From: Lepraria neglecta
Taxonomy: Eukaryota > Ascomycota > Lecanoromycetes > Lecanorales > Stereocaulaceae
DNA: 64,000 bases
Assembly (NCBI GenBank): GCA_033220425.1
Contig: CM065652.1
Coordinates: 1,984,001 to 2,048,000, forward strand
Direction of reading: 5' to 3'
The position numbers and the translations under genes were made by a program. The notes below the pieces were generated by a model. The model saw nothing but the letters and a program-made list of their open reading frames with translations, was not told where the DNA came from and made no database searches. This document shows positions 46,975 through 57,994 of the stretch, piece after piece (position 1 is the stretch's first letter; every line of letters starts with the position of its first letter).

Positions 46975-47709
46975 TCAGTCTTCGCACCGAGCCTTGCTCA
47001 TAATCTGACCATTCAAAGTAAAGAGCTGTACTTTCTTCTTGGGTGCAGACATCTGGTGCGTTGCTGCTGAGGGTTCGCTGCCCGCAAGCTGTTGTACATG
47101 CACTGGTGCCGTGGTTAGAGCAAGGCCTCGCACATTTTCAGCACGCTCTTCGCCGTTCTTGTGATTTGTAGGCAATGGCCCTTCCCGTGCATCTGAAGAC
47201 CTTGGTTGTTGTTCCTCGGAATGTCTGTTGGCTGCTGAGGGGATATGTGGCTCTTTGCCCATGCTGTTCTTCGTAATCGATCGAGAATCCTCTAGTATCA
47301 AGTCCTTACGCACTGAATCCTCTTTGTTGCTGCAATCTGTTGGCGATGATGCCCCTTTCAGCTCTTGAAGACCGTCCAATTTCCCTCGGAGCTTCTCTCT
47401 GACATTGTACCTCTTGATCTCCTTTCCTTTCGGAGCATTATTTTGGGTGTCAATGTCTGATAGCTTCAAATCAGCACCTGAGATGCTCCGTGACGCTTCT
47501 GCAATCTCCCCCTCCTTTTTGAGAGCCGTCAGGGTATCCATGGTACCTTGAGCTAATGGAATCTTTGCAGCATCTGTTCGGACCGTTCTCTTCCTCTTGG
47601 TGGTAGGGTATCTGCGGTGTCTTCCTCCACTTGGCTTTGGCAGGCTTTCAGAAGGCGTATAAGCGCCGTCTTGGAGTTCCAAAGCTGGCTTATCTGTAGG
47701 GCCAGGCAT
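46975..47709 (-). CDS. Hypothetical basic, disordered protein
   Basis: An open minus-strand frame of 268 codons begins at 47781 with TTG. The first in-frame ATG is at 47709 (MPGPTDKPALEL), giving 244 aa; alternatively an upstream intron supplies the true start near the ARL2 promoter. Composition is Lys/Arg/Ser/Glu-rich (GRHRRYPTTKRKRTVR, KGKEIKRYNVREKLRGKLDG) without any domain I recognise, ending KKKVQLFTLNGQIMSK. It lies on the same strand as the GNAT gene, 209 bp upstream of that start, so it might also be a separate short gene or an alternative 5' part of the GNAT transcript. Confidence 0.45.
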   Translation of the reverse strand: MPGPTDKPALELQDGAYTPSESLPKPSGGRHRRYPTTKRKRTVRTDAAKIPLAQGTMDTLTALKKEGEIAEASRSISGADLKLSDIDTQNNAPKGKEIKRYNVREKLRGKLDGLQELKGASSPTDCSNKEDSVRKDLILEDSRSITKNSMGKEPHIPSAANRHSEEQQPRSSDAREGPLPTNHKNGEERAENVRGLALTTAPVHVQQLAGSEPSAATHQMSAPKKKVQLFTLNGQIMSKARCED

Positions 47710-47988
47710 GTCGTTGGGCAATGAGCCCTTGCAAGGCTGTGGATCTTGCCAGTTCCACCTTGTGCTCCTACCTCTTGCCAAACGCGTCTTTCCTTTCCAA
47801 GATGGAGATTAAGAAGGCAAAAGTGACATTGATGCAGCAAATTGTGCGGGAAGCGGATTTAACAATCAGACGTAAAGGGGCTGTCAATGTGGTGTTGACC
47901 GGGATGAGAGCGAATTTTCTACCGCCGTCTTCAATCTTAAACTTCTTCCCGCCACCAACCACCAAATTCGAGTCAGGCAGAAGCAAAG

Positions 47989-48808
47989 ATGCTCTCGGTA
48001 CTGCGTAAAGCCCGATTGAAAGACAAAGAGATGAGAATCCTAATGCTGTAAGAGAGTCCGTCTGTATGTATGACGAGCTTTGCTGATCCTGCAGCAGGGG
48101 GCTTGACAATGCCGGCAAGACCACGATCGTCAAGAAGCTTATGAACGAAGATGTGAATACTGTCAGTCCAACTTTGGGTTTTATTATCCAAACTATTGAT
48201 TACGAAGGGTAAGTGGATGGGAGTCCTGAAACCAAGAGGCTTGCATTGACTTCAAGTGAAGCTACCGGCTCAATATCTGTATGGAGGCATTATTCTATTC
48301 CTCGATCGTTTCAGAAATCTGACAGATTCACTTCCGAAGGGGATGTAGGTGGTCAGAAGACATTGAGGTCGTACTGGCGAAACTACTTCGAGAAGACGGA
48401 TGCCTTGATCTGGGTAGTGGATGCAACAGACCGGCTTCGCATCGACGACTGCAGACACGAGCTTGCATCACTGCTGGTGGAAGAAGTCAGTAATTGCGCC
48501 CGATAGGCCATCTGTGTTTGCTGATTTTCGAGCAGCGACTCATGGGAGCAAGCCTTCTCGTCTTCGCCAACAAGAAGGATGTAGGTGGTTGCATGACGGA
48601 TGAGGAGATCCAAAAGGTATGCATCTATTCAAGTTGTACTGCAAGGTCCATGGAAATGACAAGACGTTATGGTTAGGCATTACGACTCGACGATATCAAG
48701 ACGCACAAGTGGGTCATACTCGGATGTAGCGCAATCACAGGATTGCTTTTGAAGGAAGGACTGGGCTGGGTGGTGCAGGACGCAAAGGACAGGCTGTTCC
48801 TATACTGA
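47989..48808 (+). CDS. arl2: ADP-ribosylation-factor-like GTPase ARL2 (CIN4/Alp41 type)
   Basis: Six exons (47989-48047, 48098-48208, 48262-48278, 48340-48485, 48536-48616, 48677-48808) give 181 aa, close to the usual 184. G motifs are all present: GLDNAGKTT (G1), SPTLGF (G2 Thr), [17 protein letters not shown] (G3), NKKD (G4) and CSAITG (G5). Exon 3 is only 17 nt but supplies the essential YRLNIW strand; without it the frame fails. One intron (48486-48535) uses the donor GTCAGT. ARL2 with tubulin cofactor D controls tubulin folding and microtubule stability, and with its effectors moves lipidated proteins. Introns are 50-61 bp. The open frame in the final exon ends LFLY, as in relatives. Confidence 0.95.
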
Positions 48809-49210
48809 AAGTTGACTCTGGGGTCTTTGCTACGCGGGTTATGGGCAGACTTTGGGCCCAAGAACTGTGCGGAGAGCTGATAGGCTCGCGCTTGGTGGGG
48901 CATCGCCCAGAGAAGAAACTCTAAGCAGCTGCGGGTCATAACAAACAGGCCTGCTACTAGACCGCGTCTCAAAGCAGCGTTGACAGTATATTTTTTCTAC
49001 TCGAGGATTCTTATGTCTATGTAGTCCATGAGGGACCCTCCGAATCCATTGGCGTTGGCAGCCGTTCTGGCATTGATTTTCGTTCCTTCCACCGTCCCTA
49101 CCACAAAATCTCGCCTGATTTCGGGCTGAAAGTGCAGTTGCACCCGTAAATAGAATCTCACGACCAACAAAAGCCATTGATTCCGAACCTTGCAGACCTT
49201 GGAGTACACC
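48809..49210. other. Intergenic between ARL2 and the gelsolin-domain gene
   Basis: About 400 bp between two plus-strand genes; it should contain the promoter of the second. Nothing else recognised. Confidence 0.35.
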
Positions 49211-52200
49211 ATGCCAGGCACTGCTGTAGATGATGGCTCCGAGGATGTCAATGACTTCTTGCTACGCATCAGGGAGCTGGGGGATCAGCGGGACAAAGAA
49301 GATGAAGAGCGGACCAGAAAACTCGAGGAAGAGATCATCCAGGGGCGGAAAGAGAGGCAAGCCCGGAGAGCCGGTCAGTGCTCTTTTCCCGGAGCTCATT
49401 GAGACGCCATCGCGGGGTGATGAGGATGTGTTGAGCTAATAGACTCTGCAATCACAGAGCGCGCAAGGTCGCTGTCTCCTACCAAAGAGACCTCCTCCAA
49501 CGCCGGCACCCCGCGATCATTACGCTCAAATAACGACATGCCTATGCAGGAAGACTTCTCGAAGACTCCCTCGTTCCAACCGCCGTCCTCTAGCAGCTCA
49601 GAACTAGACGATGCCCCTCGAAAGGCCAACGGCGCCCCCCCAAACACAAATGCTCAAGAGCTTGGCGCGGCACCTCGAGAGACCCCACGGGCACCTTCGA
49701 AGCCCCAGACATTATCGACTACATCCTCCAGTGCGGCAATGGCGCCTTCTCGTGCCGGCACTCTTTCATGGCAGCAGCGCCCCTCCTCGCGTGGATCTCC
49801 AGGTCCAAGGACTCGACCGCTGTCTATGTTAGCTTCAGAAAACAACGCTGCGAAACCTGCGCGTGAAAGTGCGGACCCGGCTCCTGCTAGCGACAGCAGT
49901 ATGTCAAGAAGTCAAATCGCGCAGTCGTTAGGGGCGAAAGATCCTACGTGGTTTAAGCAGACTCAAGATCGAGGATTGGGATCGGCAGCATACAGGAGGA
50001 ATCAGGACGATGCATCAGATGCATCTTCTATGACTGGAACCATGCGTCTGCCGGGGATGCCACGGAAAAGCACGGTCGAGCCTGAGACTCGCAAAAGCCC
50101 TCCACCAGACAACGTACGCTCGAGCTCGCCTTCGATAGGAGGCTCGATACGGGGAACCTCTCGGCAAAGTCAAAATCATTCGAGCTCAGAGTCTGTCTCA
50201 TCTAACAGCGCTATGCGGTCTCTATTGCCAACTATGGCCAATCAAAGGTTTGAGCCTCCAATATCTGACACAATCTCCTCCTCGGACGGCGATACTTCCT
50301 CCATTGGTCGAACACTCGCAATGTCTCCTTCACAAGGACGTATCTCTCCCGAGCGCATGGATCGACCTACATCCCCAACCAAAGGTCTCGGAGGCTTTGT
50401 ACAAAGTGCAATGATGAAGCGCTCCGACAGCGTCAATAAGCGGTGGAGTGCGCAAGCAGGGCCTGGTCTGAGTAGAGGGAACTCAGTTGCAAGCAATACG
50501 AGTGGCTATGGAACTTCAAGATACCCGAGGGGTGGTATTACTCCTCTAACAGAATCAAGGCCGAACAGCATCAGCCGTGAGAACTCACCTGCAATAAATT
50601 CAAGGCCTGGCTCAAGTCACAGCAATACCACCGTGACTCAGAGTCTGACCGAGAATGAAAGACCCGGCAATTCTACATTCCTAGCAAGCAATAAGTCCGA
50701 GTCTACTTTTAGCGAGAAATTTGCGAAGCCAGCTCGAGAATCAAAATCACCTTCACCGGCAGCTGAGACAGCAATGAGTCCGCCAGCCAGCCCTAACAAA
50801 AGGTGGAGTCCATCAAAGGCAAGCTGGTTGGAAAATGCCATTAACAAGCCCGATTCACCGAAGGTCAAGATGCCTGCGCTTCAGCAACCAGCATGGATGG
50901 CTGATATTGCTCGAGCCAAGCAGCGGGGAAGCGTTGATCTGTCAAAAGGAACCAACTTCAAAGAAGTGACCATTGGTGGATTGGTACGCTCACCCCCACC
51001 AGGTGCTGGCTATAAGCCGCCGAGCATAGGCGGGTTCCCAAGTGGCTTTAGTGCAGGAGTAGGGGTGAAGCCTCGGACTGGAAGCTCCGATGATCTTGGT
51101 CAAAAGAATGGCACGCCAGAGGTTGCGGAGGAGAATGTTGGATCTGGAGCTTCATCTATATTACATGCGAGTTCACCGAAACCATCGAGCAACGAGATGA
51201 GCTCGTCTGAGATCAAAGAGGCTGCTTTAGGCAAGGATGAACAGCAATCATCACCTTCGGCGAACAAGGGAAGTTCTAGAATTGGTTCTCGTACGATATC
51301 ACCCACAGCGATGAAATCGAAGCCAGAAACGCCCCCGAAGAAGGATTTCAGGGCTACCCTCAAATTGCGACCGGTTGATGGAGATGCTAATAGTAAAGAC
51401 GAACCCGAATTCAAGAACGTGTTCGGAAAGCTCAAGCGAACGCAAACCCAGAATTACAAAGCTCCGGACGAGCTCAAGGACAACATCATGCGTGGTAAAG
51501 CTGGACTTGCTCAGACCGGAGGACCTAAGAAGACTGAGCGTAAGGACGAATTCAAAGAAAGCATTTTGCAAAAGAAACAAGGAATGGTAGCTCCTTCAGC
51601 TTCGACGAGGATAACGAGTGCTTCCTCGAAGATTCCGGATCAGACCATACCGGAGGCCATTGCTAAAAAGAAAGGGTTGATGAGGTCTGAAAGTCTTCTG
51701 GGCAATGGCAGTACGGAGGGAGAGAAGGAGATGACAAAGCCTGAAGCGCTCGCCAAACTACAAAATCTTCGAGATAAGCCAAAGCCTGTGCCGCCTGAAA
51801 CTCAGAGCGGCCCATTAGCAGCATCGCAGCAAGAGCCTAGAGCAAAGAGTCCATTAGAAGGGACCTTCGCCTCTTCCCTGGCTGGAATTCTTCAGAGAGG
51901 ACCTTCGCCAATGGCAGGCAAGCCCAACGGGGCTCCACCTTCAGAGAGCATTGCCGAAAATGCTTCAATGCCCACTGCGAGCGCAGAGCCAGCTTCAGCG
52001 GGACCTCAATTAACACACGCCACCAAAGCGAGAGCCAAAGGGCCAAAGAGACGATTGCCCACGGCCAGTAAGAACGACGTAGCGGTGGAAACGGAACTGT
52101 CTGCGCCAGCATCACAGTCGAAACAGCTTTTCACTGAAAACAAACCTACCGCTGTGTCAAATGCTCAGTTCTCTCCCACAAGTTCCAGCAAACCTGAGGC

Positions 52201-54257
52201 CCAGCCATTATCTAACATTACCAACAACAATCGCAAAATCGCTCAGCCAAACTCGCCTCGAAAGCCATCAACAAGCATAGCTCTTACAGGGGACATCGGA
52301 CCTGCGTCACCTGTCTCACAATCACCAATCAAGAAACCAGAAGCAAAAATTTCTCCCATTGTAAAACAAAAGCCTGTAATAAGTCCAAAGCTTGATAAGA
52401 GGCCAAATGCGTCGATCTCCACACCGGAATCTCTTCCAGACACTCCGTCAAAGCGGTCAAATGTGCAAGAGCCACGTCAATCAGCTTTTCCGTGGGCCTC
52501 TAAACAGCAAAAGCGCGAGGTTGAACCCCAAGAGTCTGCTAGACCACTGTCCTCGGTCAGAGGTGCGGCAGCCTTGTGGGGCCAATCACCCGAGCCTACG
52601 CAATCAAGCCAACCCAAATCGTCAGTCAGACTACCCACGCGCAGGGACGAGGAGGCTGCTTTGGAAGCGGCTGGTCTCAAACCGAAAGAGCCTGCAGGCT
52701 TGGGCATTAAGACTTCTGTCAGACAGCCTGAGCCATTGCTAGACCGCAAGCCTGCATCGCCAGCAGCTCAATCCCCAAAGTCTCCTCCCTTGCCTGGCAA
52801 GAAATCATCGTCAATTGCTGGCCTAGCTGCCTCTACCAATCTCCAGCCACCAAAAACTGCTCAGTCTACAAGATCTGCGCTCTCACAACCTACAGAAGCG
52901 TCCGAGCTCTTTGCCGACATATTTGACGAGGTTCCGAATTCGAGAAACAACGCAAATGTTGATACACAAGCTGTTGTCAACTCGCGTGCGTCAGACGAAA
53001 GCTCACAAAAGATCAAGACGCTACGTAAACAAATCTTCGAAGTCACCAGCAACGGCAAATTAGTTCCGGTTCCCTCTCAGCAAGAACACATCCTCTTCGA
53101 AGACAGCCTCTACCTTTGCACCCACGTTTTCGGCAGCCCCTCAGGTCAGCGCACGACAGAAGTATATCTTTGGTATGGTGATGGTGTTTCTTCTTCGTCG
53201 GTGGAAGATGCCCAGATCTTTGCCAAAAAGGTAGTGAAAGACAATAACGGCAAGCTTATTCTCCTCAAACAGGGCAAAGAGACGAGCAACTTTTTCCAGG
53301 CTCTTGGCGGCATTGTCATCATCCAGCGCGGCCGAGCAGCGTCTTCTTCGGGCTCAGCGGCTACGTACATGCTTTGCGGACGACAACATGTTGGACAGAT
53401 CGCTTTCGATGAGGTTGACTTCACCTCACGAAGTCTATGCAAAGGATTCCCCTACATCGTCTCGACCCAGTCCGGGAAGCTATATCTTTGGAAAGGGAGC
53501 GGATCTGGTGCAGACGAACTGGGATGTGCAAGGCTTATTGGGATGGACATAGGTCTCACTGGTGAGATTGAAGAAGTCGATGAAGGCAAAGAGCCGGCAG
53601 CTTTCTGGCAATCTTTTCAGGGAGGCAGGCGAGATGTCAATGGGGCATCTAGCGCGCAGCACTGGCATTTGAAGCCTTCCTGCGAACAGTACGCCACCAG
53701 GCTATTTGCAGTTGATGTCGAATTGCCGCGACCAAAGTCGAGCTCGGGCTTCATGTCATGGGGTAGGAGAGGCAGCGCGCCTTCAAACGACACGAACACA
53801 GCATCGACGCCGCATATCAAAGAAATCATGCCGTTTGCGCAGTCGGACTTGGTGGATGATGGAATCTTTGTGCTTGATGCCTTCTTTGAGATCTACATGT
53901 ACGTTCCCCTATTCTTTACAAGACAGTACTAGACTTGTTACTGACGAACGACTTTCTAGCATCTTCATCATCCGTTCTCTTGCTCCAGCGCCGCAGCACA
54001 AATCCACCAAATCGGCAGCCTTCCGCGCTGCTCTGGTCTTTGCTCAAGAGTACGGGATTCTGGCTGCTTCGGCTGAAGACAGGCCTTTCGTGCCGGTCAG
54101 CTCGGTTGTGATATGTTCAAGAAGTGGATCGGGAAGTGGTAAGGAGGTGGAGAATATACCCGAAGGCATGCAACGGGCGTTCAGGAAGTGGGATGGCAAG
54201 AATATAGCAGAGTACAGAGTGCTGCCTCTGACGGCAGCTTTGGAGGCTACTGAATGA
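49211..54257 (+). CDS. DUF4045-gelsolin/villin-repeat protein
   Basis: Three exons (49211-49373, 49458-53898, 53960-54257; introns 84 and 61 bp) give 1633 aa. The N-terminus (DVNDFLLRIRELGDQRDKED) starts the fungal DUF4045 region. A very long Ser/Pro/Lys-rich disordered part follows, with repeated motifs such as KDPTWFKQTQDRG, WLENAINKPDSPK, PAWMADIARAKQRGS, PEFKNVFGKLKRTQT and KDEFKESILQKKQG. From about residue 1240 to the end lie gelsolin-type repeats (LRKQIFEVTSNGKLVPVP, TEVYLWYGDGVSSS, GKLYLWKGSGSGADE) and a last segment AALVFAQEYGILAASAEDRPFVPV. Such proteins are predicted to bind actin and cap or sever filaments, but no function for this family is known to me. Exon 3 was placed from the AT|C junction restoring EIYIIFIIRSL. 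The first intron has the donor GTCAGT. Confidence 0.93.
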
Positions 54258-54980
54258 AGGAGAGAATTTTGTCCACACAGCTTCGGATTGTACGTGTTAT
54301 ACCATAGGTCGAGCGGATCGACCGGAAAAAGTACAGGACATTGTATTGTATGCTTATGTTTACGAGAATGGGAAACAGACCCATCGCTACGGACGGCGTT
54401 TTATCACTAGAGAAGAGACACTCAGGAAAGCTCTGTATATTATGGCTACATTCTTGTTCTTGTACATACACATTTTCAACGCAAGTCTTTCTCACTAGCA
54501 ATAGGCGCTTCTGATGTATCACCCTGAAAGTTGTATTGCAAATGCATTAGGAAAAGCAGGTGAGGCAGGAGTGGCAGTCCGGCGGCTATTTCTCTGGGGG
54601 AATCGTACTATTCGTAAAGTCTATGTTCCCGCCTGTAAACGTACGCAAAATATCCACCTCTTGGCGTCATTCCAGGTCGAAACAACCTTGATGAGGAGAC
54701 AACTTCACAGCCATGTCCATTATTATGACATCGATGACGGCTTAAATACTTACACCTGACCCTAATCCTAAAGATATACCCTGAGAACCCTTTTAAAGGG
54801 CAAGTGTGTTCCTTCATGAAAAAAACGGACTTTCTGCAGTGAGTGGTATTGGTAAATAGCGCGGCACCATATGTTAGTAACCCTCATAGTCGATGGTACG
54901 GCTACAGTTGCCTGAAACTCCGCAGCGTTCTCAACGATATAGAGTTGTTTTGTACCAAGCACACTAACTTCGGGGCCCTG
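54258..54980. other. Intergenic, no gene recognised
   Basis: About 720 bp. The frame of the next gene stays open back to 54843 but lacks an ATG there; nothing else recognised. Confidence 0.35.
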
Positions 54981-57137
54981 ATGACGACGAAAGTCGGTAT
55001 AGACGATCTTGTCACACTATTCTCTGCCGGAAAAGCTGTCTACGGATTGATAGGAGGCTTGGACAACATCCGGTTTCTACTCGAGAATATCTCAAATCCA
55101 CTCTCAGCAAACATTCAAAAGCTCAAACTTGATACTAATCTACAACTCAAGCCGATACGTGCGCTTAGTATTACAAGAAATGGTCCGCTGTCCATGTACA
55201 TTGACAATGCTCAAGACTCCTTCGGGAGAGACCCGCCCACCCAAGTCATCGGGTTGACAATTTGCGCATTAGCCCATGTATGCGGAGGACCCGCAGCAGT
55301 ATCCCTGTTCATGAAATACCTTGTGCCTAAACTTTTTGGTCATGTCAGTGCTCTGACAGACGCTATACATGCTGAGTTGATGGACAAAACCAAACTAAGG
55401 GGTATTCTGAACGAAGGAGCCGCTCACGAACTTGATGTAGCCTATGCCAAGGTCATTGAAGAATTGGGTCTACCTAGCGCGAGCCGAAACTTGTTTCGCT
55501 TTCAGAGCTCGCAGATAGATTGGTCAATGGAACGTGAGAAACATGTCTCTGACATTGATCTAATCAGCGGACTTCTGAGATGGGTCATACAGGAATCGCC
55601 TCAGGATTATTGGACAAGGAGTGCTTCAGTAGCTCGAGTGGCCGCTTGTTTAAAGGCGTCGGGTTATGCCATAGGACAGATAGTCGTCTGGGATGGTGTG
55701 GGAGAACGTCCTCGTGCGCCCGGCTCCAGGAATTTGATCTTAGTTGTTGGTGGCTCCTGGCAAACTGATTCTCTCGCCGATGAGAATTTTCAGCCACCTT
55801 CTTCTGTATTGACTCTGTACTATCATTTGCAGAGCATTGGAGGCCTGTTCAATACAGCGCTATACAATCTATCTGATACCATACCAGAGGTATACCAGAC
55901 TGATTTTGAGGATATCAACGAGGACATCAAGAAGCGTCTGGAGTTGAGCGAGGCCTTTGTTGGAGCTGCTCAGCCTTCCGAGGAGCCAAACACTTACGAC
56001 GATTACATTGTATCCGCGAATTTCCAGTGGACAAACCTCGGTTCCGAGTCTCGATCCTCTGCAATCGCGAGACGCTTGGCTGCCATCTACTTCCCATCAA
56101 TGGCAGAGTTCGTCGCGCCATGTTACATGCGGATTGCGTCGGCGACGAATGTCAAAATAATATCCCAAAACATCAAAAGCCGTGGTGGAATTGACTCCTT
56201 CCCAGAACAGCTTGCACGATTCCGAGCAGTCACTGCCATGATCATAATCTCAATAGCTGGCCGTCTAGCTCCAGAAACCTTTGCCGCAGTGCGCTATGCA
56301 ACCGTTCTTGACCTCAGCTTAGACACGTGGATTGCTCGTCTTTCCAAGATCATCAACGACGCTTTCAGCTCATCCTTATCTCTAAGTGCAGCGGTCAGAA
56401 TTCTTGCAGCCGTCCATACGGGCCACAGTCCTGGCTCAAACCCCGAAGAAGAAGATCACGACCTTTTGGTTGGGTGGCGGCAGGGTGTATTTGCTATTGT
56501 GCCCTCTCTAGTCATGCACATGAACATGAACCAAAAGGCGTTCGGCCTAGAATGCATTGACATGTTCTGGGCCAACGTCAAAGTCCGTGAAGCTGGTTCC
56601 ATCAGGTCTGCACAGACACGCTTCATCCCTATTGACATACATACCAGAGGAGACGATGCCCAACCTCTTGACCAGCCCTCTACTGAAGGGACTCTGCAAC
56701 GCCTCCAGGAGCCATGGGTTGGCGTTGCCCAGCACAGCGTGCCTGACATGCCTCTCTACCTTAGCATTGGTACGCCACTGCACTACACGGAACCAGATCT
56801 TTGCTTGATTGGACGTGTAGAGGGTGAGGTGGTCGATACAGTGGGAGTGCTCAACGTACTCGTGACCATGCTCAGGAATCGAAAGATAGATCGACTCTGT
56901 CCAGGTCATGAGACTCGAACACAAGTCATAAATGTCAAACCTTCGCAGTGGCTGTCGGCTGGCTCAGCCAAAGCCCTCTCTTCAAAGCGTCATATCTTCA
57001 TCCCTGTCCAGAATGATCATTGCTGGGCAATATTCCTGGCGGGACAGACTACCTTCATGAATGGTCGCATCATCTCTGGGTGCGTGGACTGCGTCGATCT
57101 GTCTCATCCGGATCTTTGGGTCATGATTGGGGTTTAA
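54981..57137 (+). CDS. Fungal protein of unknown function (718 aa)
   Basis: A single exon of 718 aa. The open frame begins at 54843 with a GTG codon, but the first ATG is at 54981 (MTTKVGIDDLVTLFSAGKAVYGLIGG), a start resembling those of other fungal helical proteins. The protein is mostly helical with hydrophobic but not clearly membrane-spanning segments (VIGLTICALAHVCGG, FRAVTAMIIISIAGRLAPETFAAVRY, LSLSAAVRILAAVHTG). No P-loop, metal site or known repeat is seen. The coding frame is clean over more than 2 kb, so it is a real gene. It lies between a core block and a short C2H2 gene; function unknown. Confidence 0.75.
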   Translation: MTTKVGIDDLVTLFSAGKAVYGLIGGLDNIRFLLENISNPLSANIQKLKLDTNLQLKPIRALSITRNGPLSMYIDNAQDSFGRDPPTQVIGLTICALAHVCGGPAAVSLFMKYLVPKLFGHVSALTDAIHAELMDKTKLRGILNEGAAHELDVAYAKVIEELGLPSASRNLFRFQSSQIDWSMEREKHVSDIDLISGLLRWVIQESPQDYWTRSASVARVAACLKASGYAIGQIVVWDGVGERPRAPGSRNLILVVGGSWQTDSLADENFQPPSSVLTLYYHLQSIGGLFNTALYNLSDTIPEVYQTDFEDINEDIKKRLELSEAFVGAAQPSEEPNTYDDYIVSANFQWTNLGSESRSSAIARRLAAIYFPSMAEFVAPCYMRIASATNVKIISQNIKSRGGIDSFPEQLARFRAVTAMIIISIAGRLAPETFAAVRYATVLDLSLDTWIARLSKIINDAFSSSLSLSAAVRILAAVHTGHSPGSNPEEEDHDLLVGWRQGVFAIVPSLVMHMNMNQKAFGLECIDMFWANVKVREAGSIRSAQTRFIPIDIHTRGDDAQPLDQPSTEGTLQRLQEPWVGVAQHSVPDMPLYLSIGTPLHYTEPDLCLIGRVEGEVVDTVGVLNVLVTMLRNRKIDRLCPGHETRTQVINVKPSQWLSAGSAKALSSKRHIFIPVQNDHCWAIFLAGQTTFMNGRIISGCVDCVDLSHPDLWVMIGV

Positions 57138-57362
57138 TCTGAAGTCCCTACTCGGACTACAGCTGTCGTCCGCACTGGGAGGCCTGCCACAGGCTTCCAA
57201 CCGCTAGAGCACCATGGAACTTGGGAAATATTAACGCCAGTAGAATCGAGGGAGTCATAGCAACATGACAAGGCTCGAGCACATTATTTATGATACATCT
57301 ATCATACAGTTCCTTGCCGCCTCTCATGCTGTCCTTTTGCTGTCGAATTGGATGAGAGCGAA

Positions 57363-57725
57363 ATGGCTTGCATTGCTAAATATGCTAAATATAACTCAAG
57401 AGGCGAAAGGGCGAGAGAGAAGATCAATCAACACGAAAAGGCTCACTTTCGCCACGAACATCAAGATCGGTTGTTCTGTATTGAAGACCGCTGTTCATAT
57501 TCTGCAAAACGCTGGTCCGATCTTACTCGGCATTATACCAGCAAGCACTGCACCAGCTCGAAGACCAGATTCCCATGTCCTAAACTCAGCTGTAGATACA
57601 GCGGCAATATTGGGTTCACACGCAAAGATAAGCTCAAGAGTCATTATCGAACCGTCCACGAAGGGAAAGCCAAGCCAGGCAAGCGGTTCCAGGCCATCGA
57701 GTCAAAGGTGGGAAGCGCTGTCTAG
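57363..57725 (+). CDS. Small C2H2 zinc-finger protein (possibly a fragment)
   Basis: An open frame of 120 aa from the ATG at 57363. It encodes two C2H2-like fingers: CIEDRCSYSAKRWSDLTRHYTSKH (C-x5-C-x11-H-x4-H type) and CPKLSCRYSGNIGFTRKDKLKSHYRTVH, the second with a typical fungal RKDKLKSHYRTVH helix. This pair looks like the C-terminal end of larger fungal C2H2 proteins, so the gene may be a truncated fragment or an independent short factor. Upstream sequence (57138-57362) shows no clear continuation. DNA binding is inferred. Confidence 0.6.
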   Translation: MACIAKYAKYNSRGERAREKINQHEKAHFRHEHQDRLFCIEDRCSYSAKRWSDLTRHYTSKHCTSSKTRFPCPKLSCRYSGNIGFTRKDKLKSHYRTVHEGKAKPGKRFQAIESKVGSAV

Positions 57726-57994
57726 AGAAGAGAGGCCAGCTAGGATTGGGGCTAGGGTGCAGGAAGACAAGGCGGAGGTTGAAGACGGTTTCGGAGTTTT
57801 ATTGATGATTCCTGCACGAATAATCACGGTCTCTCCTAATTGGCGTATGCTGCTTTTGGTTCATGTATACATAGTCATTACTATGCTTTCTGTAGGCGGA
57901 CGGACCAGTGGCAGTCATCAGGCGGAGATACACGCTCTTTAGGTCATGATTGATTGTATGCTCTTACCAACGTAAGTTTTCCTTAGTAGCGCAC

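Noticed and set aside
57265-57942. 225-codon plus-strand frame overlapping the C2H2 gene
   Set aside because: Different frame over the same bases; only the C2H2 frame shows conserved Cys/His spacing.
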